NCBI RefSeq assembly: GCF_003473485.1
Contig: NC_053045.1
Span: 35,562,494-35,626,493, forward strand
Length of the DNA: 64,000 bases
Source: Medicago truncatula
Lineage: Eukaryota > Streptophyta > Magnoliopsida > Fabales > Fabaceae
Direction: 5' to 3'
Made by a program: the position numbers and the translations under genes. Position 1 is the first letter of the stretch; the number at the start of each line of letters is the position of its first letter. The notes beneath the pieces are model-generated. The model was not told the DNA's origin, made no database searches, and saw only the letters and a program-made list of their open reading frames with translations. Below are positions 45,721 through 59,199 of the stretch, piece after piece.

Positions 45721-46616
45721 TTCGACATAGACCACCACCTTCATCAATCATAGTTTCCTTTTTGTCTTCTTTAATTTACTTTTAATTAGTTTGTTTTTTT
45801 AGGGGAATATTAATTAGTTTGATTTTCTGTTAATATTATTGTATTGTACTTAATCCCTAAAGAAAACAGTGTAAAATAGGGTTAGGGACTAGGGAGAGGG
45901 ATGATGCTTCCTTTCTCTTTTTTGATTGAAAGGAATGCTTTTGCTTTCGCTTTTCCATATTAATTAATTAGTTAATGGATATGTATCAGATCATGATTTT
46001 GGTTCGATGAATTTTCATTAGGTATACCTTTTTTTTCTTTCTTTCTCCAAGCCTTAATGCTTTTGAATTATAAAAAATAAAGATAAGTTTTCCGACCGTT
46101 TGATTGTGATCGAATGATCATCGATGTCCTAAATATGTGAATGTGTGATCCAACGAATGTAGGGAATCGTCGTCTTTTTCATTCATCCAAAAAAAATCTT
46201 AAAAAAGCATTAGCTTGTCAATATTATATGAGTATTACTTTCCCCACCCTAGAGGATTCTCACGCGCCCTGTGTTTTTTCCAAAAATGCCCTTGAGGTTT
46301 CCAGATTTCATAATCCGGAATCATGTTTACTATTTCGGATTTTATAATCCGGACAATTCTTATGTATAATCAGCCATCAGAATCTTTCACATTTCAGTAG
46401 TTTTGAGTTTTGCTTTTAAAAACAAAAAAAAAAAAATTAAGTAAAAAATGCTAAAAACCTGTCAAATAAAATCATAAAAATACCACCAAAAAATTCTAAA
46501 AATCAAATAAAACTAGTGCAAATTTTTTTAGATTTTTCTGAGAATATGAATAATTAAAAAACAATGAAAAATGGGTCTAAACAATGATTTTGGTTTATTG
46601 TGTTTTAACATTCCCC
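45721..46616. other. HIPP 3' flank, no further gene seen
   Basis: The HIPP 3' UTR, then AT-rich DNA. At about 46297-46353 two copies of ATAATCCGGA-type words and TTTCGGATTTTATAATCCGG form inverted repeats typical of a small DNA transposon relic. Confidence 0.5.
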
Positions 46617-47145
46617 GACCTTGAGGGAGTGCAAGGTGCTCAACTAGGCCGGGCCTCCAAATGCTACGGGCCTAAAAAAATATTAAGACTAATACCCATC
46701 CCCCTGTTAAATAAAAAAAATATGTTATATAATTTTCTTTCTTCAGTACACGTTTGAGTTTTTTTCTAGATTCTAGTTCTCCTTTTTGTACATAAATTTG
46801 ATCCTATCAAACCACCCCTAATTTGTATAATCACTTAATTAGTCAATTTGAAAAGCTACTTCATTGAAAGAATCACATCAATCATTTTTTTCTTCGCATA
46901 AATCATTCGCTTTACCCTTTTCCACAACAGAGTAGTGACAAATCCAAACAACACCGTTAGATAAATTTCACCTCTTTCACTTAATTTTTTTTAATTCCTT
47001 TCATGTTTAGAAGTTCTTCTGATTCTGATTTTTTTTTAATGAAGTTTAACTACACAAAAAAATTACGTTTTATTTTACTAGGGGCCTATTTTAAAATGAG
47101 AGCCGAGCCTCCTATTTCACAGGGGACGGCATGTTCTTCTTTGAT
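46617..47145. mobile_element. Probable hAT relic related to the 10684 element
   Basis: The left part has GGCCGGGCCTCCAAATGCTA followed by GGGCCTAAAAAAATA; the right part has GGGGCCTATTTTAAAATGAG and GAGCCTCC, in inverted sense. The word order matches the element at 10684-11107. Ends are decayed; no duplication identified. Confidence 0.5.
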
Positions 47146-48400
47146 ATGTTTATGTGTCGTTGATTAAAAATGACACTTCAGGTTGGTGATATGATCCATT
47201 GCGTCTACTTGTACGCTCCTTCTCCAAGAAGGTGGTGTGCCTACAAAAGACACTTCGACGTCAATGTAAGGTGATGTTCTAGTAGGTAGCATGCGTATAA
47301 AAGTGAGGTGATCATACATTCATACCTATGGGTGAGACACCTATTTATAGTGATGTGTTCTTCTTATGATACACTTCATGTTGTTGTTCTTAGTCCTACA
47401 ACTTGGTACAATCCTTTATCCAATCAAGTTTGTTTAAAGTAACTGATTATGAGATTGGAGAGGGCGCCTACCCGATTTGAATGAACTCCTTGATAGGAAC
47501 AGTCTATTGATCATGTGATTGTTTTTTGGTACCTAAGGCGATGCAAGAGGCATAGTCATGTGCTGCATTCAGGTATGAGACATGTGATATTCTTAAGGTG
47601 GTGTAAGAGGTTTGATCATGTGTAGCACCATGCTATAAGATGAGGTGATCACCTTATATGAGCTTGGATATATTCCTAGTATTGAGAACTATGCCATGTT
47701 CATCATGCACATTCATTTTGGACAACCAAGAGGGTGATCCACACTCAAGTCTGCAATGGAGATTGAATATAAATTATTATGTAACATTCAAGAAAGAAAT
47801 GTTTTCTAATATATCTTTTGTGTGCCCTTTTTTATATATATACTTACGCTTTTATTAGATATATAACATGTTACCAAAGGATTAGGTAAATGCATGTCTT
47901 TGATGTCTTATATATGATGTAAATGTTAATTCATGTTTATACTTTACACATTCTAGGGTGATAATATGTCTATAGATTCCTTGTCATGTCTTCTTGATGT
48001 TAAAACAAACTTCCAAGTGTCAACTATATGCTCATGCATACAAACATGCCATGGTAAGGCAAGTGTAAATCTGACATTGCGTGTCATCATGTTTTAGATG
48101 ATATTGAGCCTCAAATGCATGCATGTTCATACATTTAATGACACTCATTCGCGATTATATAATAAAATGTGCAAGACCTTTTTTCTTCTTATGTATGCCC
48201 TGCCATTCTTTATTTCAACTATCATCACTCTTTCGTTGCTTATGTATGCGCGTTTGAGAAAATGCAATTTCTAGGTCATGGGAGTCATATATGTCCAAGT
48301 TTACATGTCTGCTCGAAACCTAGGATTTTTGTACCCTTCTAGGTGACTCAAATATGAGAAATGGATAACACTTAGGTTTTAGAAACATAGGGTTATATTG
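47146..48400. other. Spacer with LTR-like sequence, no gene seen
   Basis: The stretch 47180-47700 has direct repetition of phrases (AAGGTGATG, GGTGTAAGAGG) and a TATTTATAG-type box at about 47342, resembling a decayed LTR. No domains or boundaries can be given. Confidence 0.35.
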
Positions 48401-48504
48401 GTTTAAATATGTAATTGGTCCCTCGAAATATGGGTCACTTGAGTTTTGGTCATTGTAATTACTAATCATTTCAACCAAACTCTACAATTCCTAATCACTG
48501 ATTT

Positions 48505-49053
48505 TGTTGTAATTTGGGGCCTAACTCATCCTTACAAAATCGGTTTGTGAGGTGAGGATTGCCCCCACTTATAAACACATTGTCAGGCCATGTCCTATCC
48601 GATGTGGGACTCTTAACACCCCCCCTCACGACCAGCACTATTGGGCTTGGTTCGTGGACATAAACAGTGGGTGGTCCGATAGCAGAAACCTGATAGCAAG
48701 TGGTCCAATGGATCTTGGAGAGGCTCTGATACCATGTTGTAATTTGGGGCCTAACTCATCCTTACAAAATCGGCTTGTAAGGTGAGAATTGCCTCCTCTT
48801 TATATACTCTTCTCAAGAGTCTTATCTATCCGATGTGGGACTTTGGTTTTTCCCAATACACCCCTCACGCCCAACACTCTTTGGGCTTGGTGCGTGAATA
48901 GGTTTAGGCGGCCCTTGAATTCGACAAGCTCTGATACCATGTTGTAATTTGGGGCCTAACTCATCGTTACAAAACCGGCTTGTGAGGTGAGGATTGCCCC
49001 CACTCATAAACACATTGTCAGGCCATGTCCTATCCGATGTGGGACTCTTAACA
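48505..49053 (-). mobile_element. TRIM retroelement in tandem form: three LTRs, two internal regions
   Basis: 549 bp, flanked by the 5-bp direct repeat GATTT (48500-48504 and 49054-49058). Three LTRs read on the minus strand: 48940-49053 (114 bp), 48735-48860 (126 bp) and 48505-48618 (114 bp). Each begins TG and ends CA. Next to two of them (48928-48939 and 48723-48734) is the complement of TGGTATCAGAGC, the initiator-tRNA-Met primer-binding site, and on the other side of each internal region is a purine tract (GTGAGGGG on the minus strand; 48619-48628 and 48861-48868). The internal regions are only 116 and 79 bp and encode nothing, which fits terminal-repeat retrotransposons in miniature. 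The outer LTRs differ at about four positions; the middle one is more diverged. Confidence 0.9.
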
Positions 49054-49735
49054 GATTTCACAGAAATGCCCTTTATCGTTCGAGACAAATAGGAAAAGTA
49101 AAAAAAAAAAATACTCTAATGTCTAAAAAAACAAAATGAAAAGGCACACATCTTCATCTTCTTTATCATCTCTTCACATGAATCTTCAACAAAAAATCCA
49201 ACGCTTCAATCCAAAATCCAGAAATTCCCTAACTTCTTCTCACTCACCCAATAACCCGTTTCACACTTGAGAAGAAAAATGTAGAAGTCAAAAGCCAACA
49301 TTAAAGATGAACCAAAAATCATATTTCTAAAAATCAAAACTTTATCATTGTACAACAACTCTTTAACCTCAAAACCATGTCTTCATCATTGTTCATTCTC
49401 TTCTTCACAATTTTCACTTTACGGACAACTTTAACTTCATCCAAGCTGAAGAAGACAACAAAGATATCTATAATGACCAATTTTTAATGCATCATTAGTC
49501 ATAACCATTCAACACCATAACCAACAGAAATAATTAATAATTCAAAATCTAAATTCAATTCAAATTTCAATTACTCCAACCAACATACCCAAACACAAGA
49601 AGGATAGATTTAAAAAAGGATAAGGAAGAAGAGTATATTGAAAAAACACTACCCATTTTGGCTTTCTTACCATCAAATCTATTGTTTTGTTCGATGTGTT
49701 TTCTCGAAAATGAGCTCAAAGACCATATTGAAAGT

Positions 49736-50804
49736 ATAGTTTTAAAAATTGGACTGGTGATCAAATCGTCATTATTATTGGATCAGTAGGTCAGTGGTCG
49801 AACCACTGGATCAATGATCGGACTACATGATGAATCAGATGACTTGATAGTATCACACAATTTCTAAAATATATTTTTTTGTATTGAACTATGTTAAACC
49901 GGTTGACTTGGTCTATAAAACAATTATAACACTTATAAAATGTTAATAAAAATAACTTTATATAGACCTTAACTTACCACTTTAGTTTAATATTTTCTTG
50001 AAGGGTAATTTAGTAAGTATATAGCATTCCAAAAAGACATGTATATTTATTTATAAATAAAATAATTTTTAATTACAATTTAATGTTCTTGTCAAAAAAA
50101 TATACGACTTAATAATGTTTTATAATCAAATTAAATATGGGTATAGCAATATAAATAAGACAAATTCTACGGTACACTCAATAAATTTGGGTGTATCAGT
50201 ACACCAAGTCGTTAAATTAATAATAAATGAATTGTTTTTTTGAAGAAAAATAATTATTTTCTATCATTGACAACTATAATAATTAAATTTTATTTACCAA
50301 AAACTTCGACGAAATAAAATTTAATTTTTACAAATTTTTATTACTCATAACAATGAATATTGATTATTTTGTATGACAAAATGTAAATTTTTTTAATATA
50401 ATCTTTATAAACAATGAAATCATGTTTTTTCTTATGAAATGATGTTTTCTAAAATATAAATATGGACAAATAGCTTTTTATTTCATATAAATGATCATTA
50501 ATTTATAAATTTTGTGGAACAAGAGTACCGGTACACTAAAATATATGAGTGTACCGTAGAAGTTGCCTATAAGGATAATACATGTCAGAAATGTTATTAA
50601 AATACGCTAGTTTGGTGGCATAATTTCTCCTAATGGACTGGATTCGATTCCCTTGCTGGCCATTTTTATCATATCATTTTTAAGAAAATTAAAGCGCTGG
50701 CTTCTTATCCATTGAACCGGTAAGTGTCGGTTTTCACTGTTATGTATCCGGTTCGCAGTCCAATTGGTTAGACCGGCCGATCCGGATTGATTTTTAGAAC
50801 TATG
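49736..50804. mobile_element. MULE-like element with perfect 9-bp target-site duplication
   Basis: 1069 bp, flanked by ATTGAAAGT at 49727-49735 and 50805-50813. Ends are inverted: ATAGTTTTAAAAATTGG on the left and, in reverse complement, CATAGTTCTAAAAATCAATC on the right. Sub-terminal CCGG/ACCGGT words occur on both sides. A 9-bp duplication is the Mutator hallmark. No transposase is encoded. A MITE (50159-50567) is inserted in it. Confidence 0.8.
50159..50567. mobile_element. MITE nested in the MULE-like element
   Basis: 409 bp. The left end GACAAATTCTACGGTACACT and the reverse complement of the right end GGCAACTTCTACGGTACACT share inverted ends; a second pair (GTGTATCAGTACAC / GTGTACCGGTAC) follows. 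No exact target duplication found. Confidence 0.75.
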
Positions 50805-50908
50805 ATTGAAAGTGATTAATAAGGACATGGTTTGTTTGAAAGGATTAGTTATAAGGACCAAAACTTAAGTGACCATTATTTTCAAGGACGAATTGCATAT
50901 GTAAGCCG

Positions 50909-51961
50909 TTTGTATTTTATGAAAATCAATTTTTTAGTTAGATAACCTTTGTGATTGTCTCTACCTGAGTTGAAGTGTAAAATGTGGCATGATTAAGCCT
51001 CACTTTTGAAAAGAACGTTGATATGTCTATGTTCATTTTAGGCCCAGATGTATAACTAGACTCTAGAACTATCATATTTTATTTTATATTTCAAAATGGG
51101 GTTTGAGTGTTAGTTAGTGGTATCGGATTTCGGTCTCTGAAGTTAAGTCAACCTTGCGTCAGTTAGAAGTCAATACAATATTAGTCAAATTTCTCGATTC
51201 AGTTGTACCCATGTTCGTATTCTTATGTTAAATGAGATTTTTTTTTAAAAATGTTCATTCAAATGCATGTTAATTGAATAATTGTTGCATTGTAATGCTA
51301 ATGCATTTCTTATCTCCATGTATTTAGTTTGAAGCCTAATTTTTGTTCGATGAACAAGTGATCTAAAAGATCTGTGAATATGTGCTATGTGTGCTTATAG
51401 TCTAAAATTCGTTAAATGTTATCCTTGACTTCGTATGAAAAGTTAGACTGAGTTTCATTGATCAAATGTATTCATGATCTATTGATTACCATTATGCGAC
51501 TCAAAGAGTTAAATATGTCTCAAAGATAGAAACTCATATAGACATTCACTAGAGTACACCCACTCAATTTTTAGATCAAGTACTTGGTAGGTGATTATTA
51601 TAATTTTATAAAATATACCCCAAAGTGCATGATTCCAAAATAATTATCCATAAATTATATCTTTTATTTGCACCCCTACCACGATTACGTGGATCAAACT
51701 TAGTAGTGATATGAGATAAAAATTTGTCTGAATGGTTAGTTTGATTTCACAACAAAGACTTGAAATATTTGCAAGCATCTAACAATTGTCAAGTTGAGGC
51801 TGAACCAAAATAACAACATTATTTTCTTAATATCAAATAGCAATTTTTTTACAAAATAAATGAAACATCATGAAACTAAATTAAACTCATAAATATCATA
51901 TTGATAATCATCATAGCATAGATGAGCTATTGTAATAACATTTTTGACAGTAATATCAATT
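50909..51961. other. Spacer and 3' flank of the RING gene
   Basis: No supported gene. The last approx. 100-200 bp before 51962 are the presumed 3' UTR of the RING gene (minus strand). Confidence 0.5.
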
Positions 51962-52966
51962 TTAAATCGAATTCTGAATCTCGATAATACCCTTCTTTGC
52001 CATTCCACAAATTGGACAAGTTTGGAGTAAAGCATTACATGCTTTGCATGAAGAGAGATGCCTACATGGCAGAAATAAGACACCAAGAGTGTTTGTCTTA
52101 CACTTTGAACAAAACACATTGTTTTCACGTCTTACACGCTTTTCAGCTCTGACTTCTTCCTTTTCACCACAACTTGATTCCGCGTCATTTTCCACCAACA
52201 TCCTTACTCTCTTCTTCTCCTCTTCCAACTTGGTATGCAAAGTTAGTACCATCGCTCCCCTTTCCAGAGCTATTCCCTTCAATTCCCTTTTTTCTGCCTC
52301 TAATTTTCTTAATAGATTTTCCAAATCTAGTTTTTTCTTTACAACTTTTGCAATTTCTTCGTTCTTTCTTGTTAGAATTTGTTGTGAATAAATTTCCATA
52401 CTTCTAAATGTAGCCACTTGTTGCTCTGTATGTTGTTGTAACATGAATTTTATTTGATCATTCTAATACAAAAAAAAAAAGGTAATTAGAACGGACAAAG
52501 GAAAATATATTTTCAAAACCAAAATAAAAGAATAAATAAATAAAGTTAGAAAAAGATTCATGAATCAAGAGCCTCTTGAAAGGTTCATCTCAAAGAGATT
52601 AAGACTCGTTTTAATAAAATATATTATTTTATGAGCCATTCTCTCTCTCTCTTTTAAAATGGGTCTTGATCCCAACTCATGATACATATAAATTTTAACC
52701 TGTATATTGATGAGCTCGTGTGTTTCCTGCATTTGTTTCTCGAAAAGAGCAGCAAGGGCAGGGGAAATTAAGACGTTTGAAGCATGAACATGAGAATTGA
52801 TAATGGGAACAACATTCCCCTGCCACTGTTGTTGATTTTGTGGTGGTTGTTGTTGATAATATTGTGGAGGTTGAAGTTGTTGTAACTCTACGAGTCCACC
52901 TAAGTAAAGGTCATTGACATAGAAAGGAAATACATTATTTCCGTGAGAGGGTGGTTGCATGGCCAT
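51962..52966 (-). CDS. BOI/SBP1-type RING E3 ubiquitin ligase
   Basis: Two exons, 52966-52700 and 52462-51962, in phase, 255 residues. The N-terminal about 60 residues are rich in Gln, Pro and Asn. The middle (about 110-185) is a long Lys/Glu/Leu-rich coiled coil, the region that mediates partner binding in this family. The C-terminal C3HC4 RING has all ligands: C207, C210, C222, H224, C228, C231, C238, C241, followed by the tail KKGIIEIQNSI. Family members include petunia SBP1 (S-RNase-binding protein) and Arabidopsis BOI, which ubiquitinate partners in self-incompatibility, stress and cell-death control (family knowledge). Arabidopsis At4g35070 is the probable counterpart. Convergent with HIPP and divergent from MSI. 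Confidence 0.94.
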
Positions 52967-54499
52967 TATTTCAGAACCAACCTTGATGAAACAAATTCAT
53001 AAACAAGATTTGATTAAATCTAAATGTTTTAAGGATGGTTCTTCGTAGTAGGGAGTGGTTTTTTTCATACTACATGTTAGTGGTGGTCAAAGGCATACAT
53101 GTATATATATATACCAACAAAACCGATTAAACAAATAGTTCTTAAGAGTATATCTTGGAAGTTTTTGTTAATATGTGTTGCTAAATTTCTTTTTAACTTT
53201 ATATAATATTATATATTATTTTTTGTATTTCTATATGTATACCTATCCTCTGAGCATTAAAATGGGCGTGGGATGCGGTAAGCAACAACGTAACCCATAC
53301 AAAATTTGTGGTTAAACGGACCATAGATTTTAAAGGTGTTTGTATGAGTCAAACACATTGCGTATCAGAGAAATAAAATACACTCCCAAAGATTTGTCTG
53401 TTTCTTTATTTAAAATGGGATGAATTAATTCAATTTAAGACGTTATTTATTAGTGAAAAAATAGTAGTCTAGAATATACTTTTTTTAGTCTTTTCTTCTT
53501 CTTCTTATTATGATATATTTTTAGTCGTTTTCTTCATTGGTAATAAGCGCACACGAATTCATAGTTATAGATTTTGTCCTATGTTAATGTTATTATTATG
53601 CACACATATGTTATTTTCCAGAAACAAACCAACTCTCGATGTTACTCTCTAATGTTGTACTTTTTAACACATCAATAGTAAATATTACTAATTTATTGTA
53701 TTCATAGTGACTCATGTTATATCTATGTCATTCAACAATAGTAAGTTTTTGACACATTTCTAGACCTAAAAACAAAGACACAAAATGATGTTATAAAATA
53801 TTTTGATCGTGCTTGATCAGAAGGTGACTATCGAATGCAGTTGAATATGGTGGTTGTATGCCTTTGCTGGTTGAATGTAACGATATGTGGTGTGTACTTG
53901 CAGACACCCCGACGCTCAAGTCAGTATTGAGTTAAAAATGGGGGTTGAAAAAGTTAGAAGAGTCTAACCTTGGGGATGGTTGGGAGTCCCCTTTATATTA
54001 AGAGTGGGTGTTGCAGGAGTTGTTGTTTGGCACATGTTGGGCTCGACGGTTACAGATTCGTGGGAATTGTAACCGTCGAGCGAGATTGCGGGAGCGTGGG
54101 GTGAGACGTAACTCTTTGGTTTGAATGAGTCTTCGGTTGCTCCGAGCACCCCCTTGCAGGGAGGTGTGTTGTGAGTAATATACTAAATGCTGGATTTGAG
54201 TCATTTTGTATTGAGCCTATGTAAATGAGCCTTTGATCATTTGCTCGGTCCAAAATATATTTAAAGGATCATTGTTTGAAGAGAAATTTTCGTGAAGTTA
54301 AAAACAAAACTTGATATATTTATAGATATGAGAAATAGTAACACACATTTTTCAACATACTCTCTTGGATTAAAAAATGAGAATAACATATGATACATAT
54401 CGATACAATGATAATGAGTTTTGGGAAGAAGAATTGTGCAGCCCAGAAAAGCCCAAGCCCAGCCCAATCCAATCCAGCAAAAGTGTATGTTTTTGTCAC
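52967..54499. other. Divergent promoter region between RING (-) and MSI (+)
   Basis: 1.6 kb between start codons. The part 53820-54250 has an LTR-like look (TATATTAAG-type box at about 53994, repeated GC-richer words) and contains a strong hairpin (see below). Several overlapping minus-strand open frames at 53964-54253 come from this repeat and are not called as genes. Confidence 0.5.
54041..54081. other. Perfect 14-bp inverted repeat (hairpin, 13-nt loop)
   Basis: GCTCGACGGTTACA at 54041-54054 and its exact complement at 54068-54081. The arms contain AACCG/CGGTT, the core of MYB-type binding sites, in both orientations. Function unknown. Confidence 0.9.
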
Positions 54500-54507
54500 T
54501 ATAAAAA
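54500..54507 (+). promoter_or_regulatory. TATA box of the MSI gene
   Basis: TATAAAAA, 73 bases upstream of the ATG at 54573. Confidence 0.65.
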
Positions 54508-54532
54508 CCAGTGTCTCATTTCTCAAGAAGCA

Positions 54533-54542
54533 TTGGCGCGAA
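54533..54542 (+). promoter_or_regulatory. E2F-type site near the MSI transcription start
   Basis: TTGGCGCGAA closely fits the E2F consensus TTTSGCGC(S). It lies 26 bases behind the TATA box, about where transcription should begin. MSI/CAF-1-type chromatin genes are known E2F/S-phase targets, so the site is plausible. Confidence 0.55.
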
Positions 54543-54572
54543 TAGGGTATAGAATTCTTGAGAAAAACAAAA

Positions 54573-56867
<2,295 letters not shown>

Positions 56868-57486
56868 CTAGAAGAAGGCTCAAAGACGACAGTTTTACAG
56901 CCATTGCTTTGTTGTTTTGTTTGTATGTTTTGTGAACATTTGACTTTACCAGTTTTATGTTGTTATATGTGAATGTATTGTGCTTATTGAAACAATGGTG
57001 GTGGCATCATATTATAATCGTCAGAAGCTTTCATAACCTGAACAGATGTATCAAACGTGAAAAAGGTATTGGTTCAACAAGCTAAAGTAACATTAACTAA
57101 CCTGGGGATAAGAAATTGGATATCTCAGTGTTACTTTAGTGAGTTAGTCCATAAGTTGAGTGCGTTACTTTTGTCCATTCTCTGTTATTGCAAAAATTGA
57201 TTCAGATGCACAGAAAAAAACATCTACTGTGTCCCAAGAGGGAAGGTTGCTTTTAGTGGAGGAGGTAGTGTAGAGTCCAAAATAGAAAAAAAGTACACTG
57301 GCAAAGGAATCAGTTAAGACTGAGGGGAACAAACAGTTTGATGAGATTAGTCTCTATGGGTTGCGTGCAGATGATACCGGTTTATAGAAAGAAAAAAAAT
57401 GACTCTTATTAAACCTTTTGTGATATATGAAATAAAAGTCATACAATATTATTATAGAAAGAAAGGTATAAAAACAACAATGCAAT

Positions 57487-58617
57487 TCAATGTTTGTAGA
57501 CGGGTATGAGTTTCATCTCCCTCAACTTAGCCACCCAGAATCTGATACTCTTAAACGTATCTGCATACTCAAAGAACCCATAATCCTTACTTTTGTTCAT
57601 ACTAGATACATGTTGAAACTGAAACCGCAGAACTGGCACCGTTGCTTCAAAGGAAGCAATTTCCTCCAATTTGGTCTTATGAAGCCCATATTCCTCCACA
57701 ATCAGGTCCCAAATCTCACCCTTATCACGCATTAACTCCACCAAATCAAACTCTTCCTTGTCATTCAACTCCACAAACTTAACATTAAAAACCTCACTAA
57801 GCAACATCCACATACTCTTCCAAGTGAAAACATCACCATTTGTGCAATTGAAAGCTTGGTTCTTCGCATCTTCTGTAACTGCAGCCCACACATGTTGTTT
57901 TGCAAGCACGCCCGCATCCGTCATATCACAGAAATGCTCCCAAGTGTATTTGTTTCCTGGATAACGAAAAGGTAACCCTAAATGGTGACATATGGCAGCA
58001 TATACTGCTAGCTTCATTAGCACGTTGTGTGCACTCCTTGGTGACATACCTATTATGATAGATGATCGATGTATCGAGTATGTAACCGAAGGGGCATAGG
58101 ATGTAACTAGATCCTCAAGCACGTAATAGAAATTTGGGTAAGGGAGTCGTGGCATATTCTCATGAAAAGGTGGTTCGTGGCATATAAGTTTGGTGGACAG
58201 AACTGGATCATGAACCGGACCCATGTAATGTTTGGTTCCGGTTTGGAGTGTTATATGGATGAGAGAGGAAGATGGAGAAGATTTGAGGACAGTGAGAACA
58301 TTAAGAAGCATGGTTTTGTTAACGGTGATGTTAGCTTCTTCGTCACCTACAAACTGGAATGTGACCCAGAAGAGGTGGGTGACTTCTTGGACTAGTGGTA
58401 ACAGCTTGTCATGTGTGTCAGCTGAGTTGACAGCGTCAAAGGTGATGAAGCCATCAAGGATGGAAGAGGGAAACCAGCCGTCGGCGGAGCGGCGAGCTGC
58501 ACCGTAAACTTTCCATGGGCCTCCAAGACAATCAGGCTGCTTCAAGGCTTTGGCTAGGCTTAGCCCAGCCATTCCCGTTACTCCAACCACTAGTGCTACG
58601 GAATTTCGTACATTCAT
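57487..58617 (-). CDS. VEP1: VEP1 / progesterone 5-beta-reductase-like (iridoid-synthase family) enzyme
   Basis: Intronless 376-codon gene; the frame opens one codon earlier with GTG, but the first ATG is at 58617. Short-chain-dehydrogenase-like (PRISE) family, which reduces activated C=C bonds of enones with NADPH; in vivo substrates in most plants are unknown. Evidence: Rossmann loop GVTGMAG (residues 12-18), the family's AARR segment for NADPH (40-43), TGTKHYMGP with the conserved Lys (129), and NFYYVLED with the catalytic Tyr (164-165). Length matches the family (about 380-390). A TATA-like box on the minus strand (58664-58674) is about 50 bp upstream of the ATG. The locus is tandemly duplicated and the second copy has lost the coding region. 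Convergent with MSI, 620 bp apart. Confidence 0.95.
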   Translation of the reverse strand: MNVRNSVALVVGVTGMAGLSLAKALKQPDCLGGPWKVYGAARRSADGWFPSSILDGFITFDAVNSADTHDKLLPLVQEVTHLFWVTFQFVGDEEANITVNKTMLLNVLTVLKSSPSSSLIHITLQTGTKHYMGPVHDPVLSTKLICHEPPFHENMPRLPYPNFYYVLEDLVTSYAPSVTYSIHRSSIIIGMSPRSAHNVLMKLAVYAAICHHLGLPFRYPGNKYTWEHFCDMTDAGVLAKQHVWAAVTEDAKNQAFNCTNGDVFTWKSMWMLLSEVFNVKFVELNDKEEFDLVELMRDKGEIWDLIVEEYGLHKTKLEEIASFEATVPVLRFQFQHVSSMNKSKDYGFFEYADTFKSIRFWVAKLREMKLIPVYKH

Positions 58618-59199
58618 CACTTCACAGTGCTATAATGGAGAAAAAACTTAGTGGCGGTGTCTGTTTATATAAAAGCATTAGTGTATTGACGGGTGATTAG
58701 TGATGTTACCTTGCAAATAATTATATCAAAAAATAAACAAAGTGGATGGATATGCTAATTGAATCTGGGTGTTTTTTCCTATAGAAAATTATAGATTATT
58801 AATCGGTGGTTGATAAGATAATGTTTGCAAATTTCTGTGACTCATAGAACATGACCCATATGTTTGTTTACCTAGTGAAGACATTTTTTTTATAAAACTC
58901 GTGTTTTTTAATCCTTTATCACTGATTGGCAATTGGATCTGCCTTGACAATACCTAACACCGATTGGGAAATTGATCTTTGAAAATCACCGATATAAAAT
59001 AACTTTGGAATTCGATCTTTAAACATTAGTGCGAGTTTTCGATATCACTTATTTTTATTTTTTTGAAGAAGCTAAAATGGAATATATGCTGGAAATTTCA
59101 GCACAAGAAGTGCAAAAACCCCAACTAAAAGAGTATCAAATTACAACCATAAAACAAAGGGTAACAAAATAAAAGATCAAATGACAAAATCACCCCACT
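58618..59199. other. VEP1-like promoter region
   Basis: Contains the TATA-like box at 58664-58674. From about 58790 the sequence is shared with the second duplication unit. No gene. Confidence 0.55.

Larger units (their letters stand above)
48401..50908. mobile_element. Outer TIR element of a transposon nest
   Basis: 48401-48482 and 50823-50908 are inverted copies over about 85 bp (shared phrases TCACTTGAGTTTTGGTC / TCACTTAAGTTTTGGTC, AATCATTTCAACCAAAC / AATCCTTTCAAACAAAC). Between them lie a tandem TRIM element (48505-49053), its 9-bp-duplicated MULE-like neighbour (49736-50804) and a MITE inside the latter. The remaining interior (49059-49726) has no supported gene. The superfamily of the outer element is unclear. 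Confidence 0.6.

Noticed and set aside
48552..49088. Open frames of 77 and 88 codons on both strands
   Set aside because: They are readings of the TRIM LTRs and internal regions, which do not encode protein.
52044..52407. Plus-strand frames of 77 and 115 codons
   Set aside because: Shadows antisense to the coiled-coil and RING exon of the minus-strand gene.
53964..54253. Three overlapping minus-strand frames of 61-68 codons
   Set aside because: They occupy the LTR-like region in different frames and show no protein features.
57490..58507. Plus-strand frames across the VEP1-like gene
   Set aside because: Antisense shadows of a 376-codon gene with clear family motifs.
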